Assembly: GCA_030653505.1 (NCBI GenBank)
Contig: JAURZK010000199.1
Coordinates: 1-43,458, forward strand
Length of the DNA stretch: 43,458 nucleotides
Direction: 5' to 3'
Source: Rubrivivax sp.
GTDB taxonomy: Bacteria > Pseudomonadota > Gammaproteobacteria > Burkholderiales > Burkholderiaceae_C
Made by a program: the position numbers and the translations under genes. Of this stretch, positions 23,676-30,451 are shown piece by piece. Position 1 is the stretch's first letter; each line of letters begins with the position of its first letter. The notes under the pieces are model-generated. The model was not told where the DNA came from. It was given only the letters and a program-made list of their open reading frames with translations, and ran no database searches.

Positions 23676-24704
23676 TCAGCGCCGCCAGACCGTGACCCGC
23701 CAGTTGTCGATGCCGTGCGGCACCGTCTGCCCTGGCGCGGCGTAGGACTGCCGCGCAAACCCGAAGCGCAGCGGCAGCGCGGCGGCCGCGAAGTCCGGGC
23801 AGGCTTCGCCCGCCACGCAGGCCGGACCGGCGACGAAGGTGAAGTCGCGCTCCACCAGCCGACCCAGAGAGGCCACCGGGCGCCAGCCGGCGAGCACGCA
23901 GATCGGGATGCTGCCCCTGGCGTTGGCCACGTAGTGCCGGCCCGCCTGCTCCAGCGCCAGCCACGACTCGGTGTAGGCGGTGTCGCTGGCCAGCACGGCG
24001 TTGCAGTCTTCGGCGTAGTCGATGGCGGCGATGGCGCCTTGCTGGCGCGGGTCGTAGACGGCGGCCGTCGACAGGAAGCTCAGGCGCGTCGAGCCGGCGC
24101 CCGCAGGTACCTGCACCTGCATGCGCCACCACGCGTCCGGGTTGCCACCGGTGGCCACGCGTTCGGCGCTGGACGCCGCCGGCGCCGGTGCCGGCCCGAG
24201 CACGGGTGAGAACGTCCAGTCGGCTGGCAGGAACTCACCGTCGGTGAAGACGATGCCCGGTGTCGCCGAGACATACAGTTGGCCAGAGGCCTGCGCGTAC
24301 AGCACCCCGCCGGACGACACCTGCACCTGCAGGCGCGCGCCGTGGTCGCCCAGGTTGACGGCGGTCAGCGTGAGGCGGTTGCCGGTGGCGCCGGGCAGCT
24401 CGGTGTAGGTGGTGCCGCCGTCGTTCGAGCGCCGCCACCTGTAGCTGGGCGCATCGATGTTCTGAACTTCGGCAACGAAGGTCGCCGACGCGCCGACCTG
24501 CGCGGTGACGTCCGCCGGCATCAGGCGCACGACCGCCGGCGGCGGTAGCGGCCCGCCACCACACAGTGGTGGCCCGCAGGGCGGAAAACCCACCGCGCCG
24601 CCGCCGCTGCCGACGATGGCGGCCAGGCCCACCACGGTGATGATGCCCAGCCAGGCGAGACGGCGCCAGGTCAGGTGGCGAGGGACGGGGGTGTCAGCAC
24701 GCAT
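23676..24704 (-). CDS. Exported protein with Ig-like domain, unknown function
   Basis: A 342-residue exported protein. A hydrophobic segment at about 15-32 ends in 'IVGSGGG', which looks like a lipobox-plus-Gly linker with serine where cysteine would be expected. A Cys/Pro/Gly-rich stretch follows (about 39-53). Residues 60-145 form an immunoglobulin-like domain ('ADVTAQVGASATFVAEV', 'YRWRRSNDGGTTYTEL', 'LTLTAVNLGDHGARLQV'). The C-terminal 190 residues are a beta-rich domain with two disulfide-prone Cys pairs and no recognised family. The start at 24704 overlaps the preceding VanZ-like gene by 11 bp, so both sit on one transcript. A longer frame upstream is a shadow. Confidence 0.8.
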   Translation of the reverse strand: MRADTPVPRHLTWRRLAWLGIITVVGLAAIVGSGGGAVGFPPCGPPLCGGGPLPPPAVVRLMPADVTAQVGASATFVAEVQNIDAPSYRWRRSNDGGTTYTELPGATGNRLTLTAVNLGDHGARLQVQVSSGGVLYAQASGQLYVSATPGIVFTDGEFLPADWTFSPVLGPAPAPAASSAERVATGGNPDAWWRMQVQVPAGAGSTRLSFLSTAAVYDPRQQGAIAAIDYAEDCNAVLASDTAYTESWLALEQAGRHYVANARGSIPICVLAGWRPVASLGRLVERDFTFVAGPACVAGEACPDFAAAALPLRFGFARQSYAAPGQTVPHGIDNWRVTVWRR

Positions 24705-25257
24705 GGGGTGTCTCCCGAAGCTGATGGACGCAATAGAGCAGGCCGGCGGCGGCCAGCGCGCCGGCGGTGATGGCGAGCACGTCCATCGGGTCGAAGCGGC
24801 CCTGCTGGGCATAGCGCGCCACCCAGTTCGCCGGGGCGAGGGTGTCGAGGCCCGAGGGCAGCGCCCGGGCCAGCGCGGCGCGCCACGGCGGGTGCTGCGC
24901 GGCTTCGAAGGCCAGGTCGACGGCCCACCAGAAGACACAGGCGCCGTAGGCCGGCCGAAGGGCGCGCGGCCACGCCGCGGCGGTGAACAGGCTGAAAGCG
25001 AAGGCGTGCACGAAGCTGGGCAGCCAGTCGGCCGCCGCGCCGAAGAGCGGCCCGGTGGCCAGCACCGCGAACGCGGGCAACGCCATGACGTGCGCCGGGT
25101 CACGGTCGGCCAGGTAGACCAGCGCGCCGACGGCCAGCGCCAGCAGGCCGGCGGCAACGGCCACGCCCTCTGGCGACAGGCGCACAAGGACCTGCGCTGC
25201 GGCCCTGCCGTCCGGGCGCCGGGCGCGGGGGTTACGGTTCGGTGTGCCGGGTGCCAT
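24694..25257 (-). CDS. VanZ-like integral membrane protein
   Basis: About 187 residues with four to five hydrophobic helices. 'FVHAFAFSLFTAAAWP', 'CVFWWAVDLAFEAAQ' and 'RFDPMDVLAITAGALAAAGLLY' order resembles VanZ-like proteins (His near helix 2, Glu-x-x-Gln in helix 3, Asp in the last helix). No function can be assigned. The start is uncertain: ATG 25257 is given, an in-frame ATG at 25308 would add 17 residues, and neither has a clear ribosome site. It follows the cphA'-like gene on the same strand and overlaps the next gene, so it is probably part of the same operon. Confidence 0.72.
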   Translation of the reverse strand: MAPGTPNRNPRARRPDGRAAAQVLVRLSPEGVAVAAGLLALAVGALVYLADRDPAHVMALPAFAVLATGPLFGAAADWLPSFVHAFAFSLFTAAAWPRALRPAYGACVFWWAVDLAFEAAQHPPWRAALARALPSGLDTLAPANWVARYAQQGRFDPMDVLAITAGALAAAGLLYCVHQLRETPHAC

Positions 25258-25344
25258 CAGGAGGCTGGCCGTGTCGGCGAGAGCGCCACGGCATCTGCTT
25301 CCCCGCATCAGGCGCCGCGCGGACGTGCAGCGCGTTGCGGACGC

Positions 25345-27144
25345 TCAACCAGCCTCCAGTTGCTGTGCCAGAGCCTGCCGCACGGCCGCGGTGTGCACTG
25401 GCAGCACCACCACGTCGCCGGGCCGGGCCCATGCCAGCAACGCACGCGCTGCGCCGGCTTCGTCGCCGTCGTGCCGGATGCGCTCTGGTGCCACGCCGGC
25501 GGCGCGCAGGGTCGCTTCCAGCAACGCCGGCACCTCCCCGGGGGCGCGGCCGCGCAGCATCGCCGGCAGTTCCTTGAGCACGACGTAGTCGGGTGCGGCG
25601 GCGGCCGCGGTGCGTGCGAGCGCGGCGATGGCCCCGTTGTCGCGGTTGCCGGCCTGGCCCAGCAACAGCCCCAGCCGGCCCTGGCGCTGCGTCTGCAATG
25701 CACGCGCCACGCCCAGCAGCTGGGCCAGGCCGTCGGGGTTGTGCGCGTAGTCCACCAGCACCGTGGCGCCGTGGTGTGACCAGCGTTCCAGGCGGCCGGG
25801 GTTGTCCTGCGGCTGCGCGCCGAAATTCATCAGCGTGTGCCGCACGGCGTCCGTCGAGAGCCCGGCCGCTGCGGCCGCCAGCACCGCGGCGGCGATGTTC
25901 AGGGCGTTGTAGCCGGCCGCGCCGCCCAGGGTCAGCGGCATGTGGGCCACGGGACCGAAGTCATGCTGCACGCCGCCGTGTGTCCACAGCAGCCGCCCGC
26001 CATGCACGCCGCAGGTGCTGCCGCCCGTGGCCTGCAAGGCCTGCAGCGCCGGGTGGTCGTGTGCGGGCGCGAAGAGCGCCAGGTGGCCGGCATCGCGCAG
26101 CGCGCACACGTGGGGCGTGCGCGCAGCCACGTCCATCAGCACGGCGTCGCCGCCGTCGAGCACCAGCGTGCCGGTGGGGCCGTCACGGCGGCCCGCCAAC
26201 ACCAGTGCGCGCGCCACCACCAGCTTGGCGCGGGCGATGTCCTCGACGTCGTGCACACCGTACTCGCCCAGGTGGTCGGCGCTGACGTTGGTGACCACGG
26301 CCGCATCGACGCGGCGCACCGCCAGGCCGCGCCGCAGGATGCCGCCGCGCGCCGTTTCCAGCACCGCGAGTTGCACGGCAGGGTGGCGCAGCACGGCGCG
26401 AGCGCCGGCGGGGCCGGCGTAGTCGCCTGCCAGTACGGTGCGCCCAGCGACCACCACGCCTTCGGTGCTGCAGCTGCCGGCCACGCGGCCGGCGGCCGCG
26501 GCCATGGCGGCGAGCAGGCGCGTCACCGTGGTCTTGCCATTGCTGCCCGTCACCAGCACGGTGGTGACGTCGTGCAGCGCCGCCCAGGGCACGTCCATCG
26601 GCAAGGGCAGCGCGGCGCGCGGCCAGCCGCGGCTGCCGGTGCCGGCGCCGAGCGAGACGCTGTCGTCGTCAACGAACACCGGCACGCCGCGGGCCGCGGC
26701 TGCGGCCTTCAGGCGCGCCAGCGGACGCGAACGTTCGTCTGCCGCGCGGCGGCCGAAGTGCGCGGCCATTGCCGGCAGGTCGTCGCTGTCGGGCTGTGTC
26801 GGCGCCACGCCTTCGTCGGCGAGTGCACCGTGCGCTGCAGCGGCGCGTTCCCAGGCCCACTCGTTGACTTCGGTCGCGGTGAAGAGCATGTCCTCTGGCG
26901 CGGCGAAGGCGAGTGTGGCGCTGGCACCGTGGCGCTGTGCCTGCGGCTGTGCTTCGGGCCAGTGGAGTGCAGCGCACAGACTGCGCACACGCTGCGCCCA
27001 GGCCGCCAGCGCCGTCTCGTCCTGCGCTGCAGTGGTCAGCGCCGTCAGTTCGACGGCGGGGCTGCCGTACCAGCGGTTGGGGCCAGGCAGACGGCGGGAA
27101 TCGTCGAAGGCCTGCGGGGCCTCGGGCTCATCGTCGGCGCTCAT
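25345..27144 (-). CDS. Mur-ligase-only cyanophycin synthetase relative (CphA'-like)
   Basis: A 599-residue protein. Residues 1-190 are a poorly conserved N-terminal region ('DSRRLPGPNRWYGSPAVEL'). From about 195 onward it is a Mur ligase: P-loop G200-S-N-G-K-T-T206, 'LETARGGILRRGL' (CphA-type signature), 'NVSADHLGEYGV', and a C-terminal domain with 'VLVDYAHNPDGLAQLL'. It lacks the ATP-grasp domain of CphA entirely. Mur ligase domains add an amino acid to a carboxylate through an acyl phosphate, in CphA the arginine step. It is 22 nt downstream of cphA, so co-expressed. Whether it extends, trims or modifies cyanophycin, or makes another peptide, is open. Confidence 0.88.
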   Translation of the reverse strand: MSADDEPEAPQAFDDSRRLPGPNRWYGSPAVELTALTTAAQDETALAAWAQRVRSLCAALHWPEAQPQAQRHGASATLAFAAPEDMLFTATEVNEWAWERAAAAHGALADEGVAPTQPDSDDLPAMAAHFGRRAADERSRPLARLKAAAAARGVPVFVDDDSVSLGAGTGSRGWPRAALPLPMDVPWAALHDVTTVLVTGSNGKTTVTRLLAAMAAAAGRVAGSCSTEGVVVAGRTVLAGDYAGPAGARAVLRHPAVQLAVLETARGGILRRGLAVRRVDAAVVTNVSADHLGEYGVHDVEDIARAKLVVARALVLAGRRDGPTGTLVLDGGDAVLMDVAARTPHVCALRDAGHLALFAPAHDHPALQALQATGGSTCGVHGGRLLWTHGGVQHDFGPVAHMPLTLGGAAGYNALNIAAAVLAAAAAGLSTDAVRHTLMNFGAQPQDNPGRLERWSHHGATVLVDYAHNPDGLAQLLGVARALQTQRQGRLGLLLGQAGNRDNGAIAALARTAAAAAPDYVVLKELPAMLRGRAPGEVPALLEATLRAAGVAPERIRHDGDEAGAARALLAWARPGDVVVLPVHTAAVRQALAQQLEAG

Positions 27145-27166
27145 GCGGCACACCCTGGCGGCGCGT

Positions 27167-30016
27167 TCAGTCCGCCGCCTCGTCGACGAAGCGCAACCCA
27201 CGCTCGTCGCGCACGAAGCCGCTGGCCAGCAGCGCGCCGTCGTCGGACGGCGCGAGCGTGGGCGCAGGGTCGGCGCGTTCGCCGTGTTCGGCCAGCGTGC
27301 TGGCAGGCGCGCTGGCGGGCAAGGTGGCCGCAGGCGTGGCCGCGGCTTCGGGCCTGAACTTCGTCACCTGCTTCCAGCTGCGCGTCAGCGCGTCGGCAAA
27401 CACCAGCAGCAGGTCGCCGAACCGGCCCATGCGCAGCGCGAAGTCGATCGCTTCCTGCTCGTCGGGGATGATCGTGATCTGGTCTTCGCGCACGCCCTGC
27501 TCACGCAGCACGGCGGCGATCATCAAGGGCACCTCGTCGGGTGCGCGCCCGCGCAGGCCGTCGTCGCGGCGGCAGACGTAGTGGTCGAAACGCCCGGCCA
27601 CGGCCAGCGCGATGTCGCGGATGTCCTCGTCGCGCCGGTCGCCCGGCCCGGCCACCACCACGATGCGCCGGCCATGCACATCCAGTCTTCCTGCCAGGTC
27701 GGCCATCACGCCGACGGCATGTGCGTTGTGCGCGTAGTCGAAGATGACCTTGAAGGGGTGCTCGTCGTAGACGTTCATGCGCCCCGGTGCCTGGTAGAAG
27801 GTGGTGTCGAAGGTGCGCAGCCCCTGGCGGATGGCGTCGAGCTTGATGTCGAGGCTGAACGCCAGCGCGGCGGCGAACATCGCGTTGCTCACGTTGTGCA
27901 TGGCGCGGCCTTCCAGCGTCGCCGGGATCAGGTGTGTCCACATCAGCGGGATGTGCCGGCCCTTGTCGTAGAGCGTGATCATCTGGCCGTTGACGCCGGC
28001 TTCCAGCGCGCAGGCGCGGCCGCCGGCGCGGATGTGCTCGCGCACCACCGTGTGCTGCGGGTTGATCGTCACGTAGCAGAGGTGCCTGGCGTCGGTGTGC
28101 GCGCTCATGCGGATGACGTTGTCGTCGTCGGCGTTGAGCACGGCGCAGTCCTTGGCGACCTCGACGACGATGCGTTTGACCTCGGCCAGCTGCTCCAGGC
28201 TGTCGATGCCTTTCATGCCCAGGTGGTCGCTCTGCACGTTGAGCACCGCGCCGACGTTGACGAAGGGCACGCCCATGCCGGCGCGCAGCAGACCGCCGCG
28301 CGCCACTTCCAGCACCGCGATGTCGATCTTCGGGTCGGCCAGCACCATGCGTGTGGCGACGGGCCCGGTCATGTCGCCTTCCACCGTGCGCTGGCCGTCG
28401 ATGTAGACACCGTCGGTCGTCGTCAGCCCGGGCGTGAACCCGGCCATCTTGGTGATGTGCGCCAGCATGCGGCTGGTCGTCGTCTTGCCGTTGGTGCCGG
28501 TGATGGCCGCGATCGGCACACGGCTGGCCGTGCCGGGCGGGAAGAGCATGTCGATGACGGGGCCGGCGGCATCGCGCGGCGTGCCTTCGCTGGGTGCCAC
28601 GTGCATGCGGAAGCCGGGGGCGGCGTTGATCTCGCAGATGCCGCCGCCTACGGTCTTGTAGCTCTCGGTGATGTCGGGGCAGAGGAAGTCGACGCCGCCC
28701 ACGTCGAGGCCGATGGCGGTGACGGCGCGCACCGCCATTTCGCGGTTGTCGGGGTGGATGACATCGGTCACGTCCGCGGCCGTGCCGCCGGTCGACAGGT
28801 TCGCGGTGCTGCGCAGCAGCACCTGCCGGCCGGCCTCGGGAACGCCGTCGACGGCGAGGCCCTGCCGCGTGAGCATCATGTCGGCCTGTGCGTCGAGCTC
28901 GATGCGTGTCATCACCTTCTCGTGGCCGATGCCGCGCCGCGGGTCCAGGTTCACGGTGTCGACGAGCTGCTTGACGGTATGCACGCCGTCGCCCACCACG
29001 TGCCCGGGCGTGCGCTTCGTGGCGGCGATGAGCTCGCCGCCCACCACCAGCAGCCGGTAGTCGTCGCCGTGCAGGTAGGTCTCGACGATGACGCTGCTGC
29101 TGTGCTCGGCAGCGGCGTCGAAGCCGGCGCGCACCTCGTCCGCGGTCTTCAGGCCGATGGAGATGCCGCGGCCGTGGTTGCCGTTGTGGGGTTTGGTGAC
29201 GACCGGGAAGCCCAAGCGCTCTGCGGCACGCAGCGCGCGGTCGGCGCTGCGCACCAGTTCCTGCTTCGGCACCGGCAGGCCGCAGTTGGCCAGGATCTTG
29301 TTGGTCTCTTCCTTGTCCTGCGCCAGTTCCACGGCGATGTAGCTGGTGCGACCGGTCACCGTGGCCTGGATGCGCTGCTGGAAGCGGCCGTGGCCGAGCT
29401 GGATCAGGCTCTGCTCGTTCAGCCGCAGCCAGGGGATGTCGCGGTCGACGGCGGCCTTCACCAGCGACGCCGTGCTGGGCCCGAGAGCGCGGCGCTGCGC
29501 GTAGCGGATGAAGGCGTCGCGCGCGTCGGCCCAGTGCCAGTCGTCCGGCACCACCTCGGGCGGGCGCAGCTCGGCCGGCAGCAGCGAACACAGCAGCTGC
29601 AGCGCCAGCTCGCCGGCCTCGATGCCCTCGTCGCGCTGCTCGTACTCGTAGACCACGGTGTAGACACCGGGCTGGCCGCCATCCGGATCCAGGCTGCGTG
29701 TCTTGCCGAAGCTGACGTCTTCGCCGGCAACGTTCTGCAGTTCGATGGCCACGTGTTCCAGCACGTGGCCGAGCCAGGTGCCCTCGGGGTCGTTGTCGTC
29801 ACCGCGCATGCGGCGGATGAAGCCGCCGGGCTCGCCGTAGCTGCAACCGTGTTCTTGGAGACCCGGCAGCGCGGCGATCAGCGCGTCGACGTAGCCCGCG
29901 CCCAGCCGGCCGGTGGGCCAGGCCTCCAGCGGCCCCAGGTCGAGCACCAGCCGGATGACCGGGAAGTGTGCGTACAGCGACGGCCCGACATAGACGTTGC
30001 GTTCGACGATGCGCAT
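27167..30016 (-). CDS. cphA: Cyanophycin synthetase
   Basis: A 949-residue enzyme that builds the storage polymer poly-Asp with Arg side chains, from Asp, Arg and ATP, in the cytoplasm. An N-terminal domain (1-165) is followed by an ATP-grasp domain (about 225-475) with 'VVTKPHNGNHGRGISI', 'GDDYRLLVVGGELIAATKR' and the metal site 'EINAAPGFRMH'. The Mur ligase part has P-loop G507-T-N-G-K-T-T513, 'LEVARGGLLRAGM', 'NVQSDHLGM' and 'FDYAHNAHAVGV'. Residues 890-949 are an Ala/Pro-rich tail ending in a conserved-looking 'VRDERGLRFV'. AGGAG lies 8 nt before ATG 30016. A 12-bp element also found before cphB lies at 30063-30074. Confidence 0.96.
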   Translation of the reverse strand: MRIVERNVYVGPSLYAHFPVIRLVLDLGPLEAWPTGRLGAGYVDALIAALPGLQEHGCSYGEPGGFIRRMRGDDNDPEGTWLGHVLEHVAIELQNVAGEDVSFGKTRSLDPDGGQPGVYTVVYEYEQRDEGIEAGELALQLLCSLLPAELRPPEVVPDDWHWADARDAFIRYAQRRALGPSTASLVKAAVDRDIPWLRLNEQSLIQLGHGRFQQRIQATVTGRTSYIAVELAQDKEETNKILANCGLPVPKQELVRSADRALRAAERLGFPVVTKPHNGNHGRGISIGLKTADEVRAGFDAAAEHSSSVIVETYLHGDDYRLLVVGGELIAATKRTPGHVVGDGVHTVKQLVDTVNLDPRRGIGHEKVMTRIELDAQADMMLTRQGLAVDGVPEAGRQVLLRSTANLSTGGTAADVTDVIHPDNREMAVRAVTAIGLDVGGVDFLCPDITESYKTVGGGICEINAAPGFRMHVAPSEGTPRDAAGPVIDMLFPPGTASRVPIAAITGTNGKTTTSRMLAHITKMAGFTPGLTTTDGVYIDGQRTVEGDMTGPVATRMVLADPKIDIAVLEVARGGLLRAGMGVPFVNVGAVLNVQSDHLGMKGIDSLEQLAEVKRIVVEVAKDCAVLNADDDNVIRMSAHTDARHLCYVTINPQHTVVREHIRAGGRACALEAGVNGQMITLYDKGRHIPLMWTHLIPATLEGRAMHNVSNAMFAAALAFSLDIKLDAIRQGLRTFDTTFYQAPGRMNVYDEHPFKVIFDYAHNAHAVGVMADLAGRLDVHGRRIVVVAGPGDRRDEDIRDIALAVAGRFDHYVCRRDDGLRGRAPDEVPLMIAAVLREQGVREDQITIIPDEQEAIDFALRMGRFGDLLLVFADALTRSWKQVTKFRPEAAATPAATLPASAPASTLAEHGERADPAPTLAPSDDGALLASGFVRDERGLRFVDEAAD

Positions 30017-30062
30017 CGGGCCGGCTCCTGGGGGGCGTTGGCGCCCGGACGGACGCGCGCCC

Positions 30063-30074
30063 GATGATGCCAGC
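30063..30074 (-). promoter_or_regulatory. Shared cph upstream element, cphA copy
   Basis: On the minus strand this reads GCTGGCATCATC, ending 46 nt before the cphA start. The identical 12-mer precedes cphB at 33972-33983. TGGCAT/CATCAT within it resembles the -10-like hexamers before other genes here, so it may be a promoter rather than an operator. Confidence 0.4.
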
Positions 30075-30088
30075 GCGGCCGGGGCGCT

Positions 30089-30334
30089 TCAGGCGTCGCC
30101 CGGCGCCGGTGGCGTCTGCGACCAGTTGTCTATGGTCTTGGCGTCGCTGTCGCTGGCTTCACGCACGACGAGGTAACGCGTGGCGCCGACGGCGAGACCG
30201 GCCGCGGGCTGGCCGTCGGCGAGCGTGCGCGTCTCGACCTGCACGTCGGCCTGGCCGCCGCTGCCGCGTTCCCAGATCTCGACGACGACGCCCGCGCCCG
30301 TGGCGTCCGTGGTTTGAATGTTCAAGGTGACCAT
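30089..30334 (-). CDS. 81-residue protein at the head of the cyanophycin operon, unknown function
   Basis: A small soluble protein starting at ATG 30334, with a clear GGGAG 6 nt upstream. It begins with a beta-strand stretch 'MVTLNIQTTDATGAGVVVEI', has a central Gly/Asp-rich region and a second strand region 'ATRYLVVREA', and ends in a Pro-rich tail. There is no signal peptide or membrane segment. The gene ends 72 nt before cphA on the same strand and is short enough to be missed by gene finders because a large antisense frame covers aceE. It is not a recognised family. Position suggests a regulator, chaperone or granule-associated protein of cyanophycin, which is inference. Confidence 0.72.
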   Translation of the reverse strand: MVTLNIQTTDATGAGVVVEIWERGSGGQADVQVETRTLADGQPAAGLAVGATRYLVVREASDSDAKTIDNWSQTPPAPGDA

Positions 30335-30359
30335 GGTGTGCTCCCGTGGAGTTCTCCCC

Positions 30360-30426
30360 ACTGTAGCGGCACCGCAGGCCGGCCCACAATGCACTCGTGC
30401 GCCGTGCCCTGTCGCGACGCGGCACG
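30360..30426. promoter_or_regulatory. Overlapping divergent promoters with a 24-bp dyad
   Basis: For the minus strand, TTGTGG (30384-30389) and TACAGT (30360-30365), 18 bp apart, form a fair -35/-10 pair before the 81-residue gene. For the plus strand, CACAAT (30385-30390) is a good -10 for the aceE paralog and overlaps that -35. Downstream at 30403-30426 is a dyad with arms CGTGCC/GGCACG around an inner palindrome GTCGCGAC, 10 of 12 positions paired. It lies just after the expected aceE transcription start, a classic repressor position. Confidence 0.45.
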
Positions 30427-30451
30427 TTCGGCACACGTCCCACCCCACCCG

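Noticed and set aside
30063..30074. Sigma-54 promoter at the shared cph element
   Set aside because: TGGC is present but no GC/TTGC appears at the correct -12 distance in either copy.
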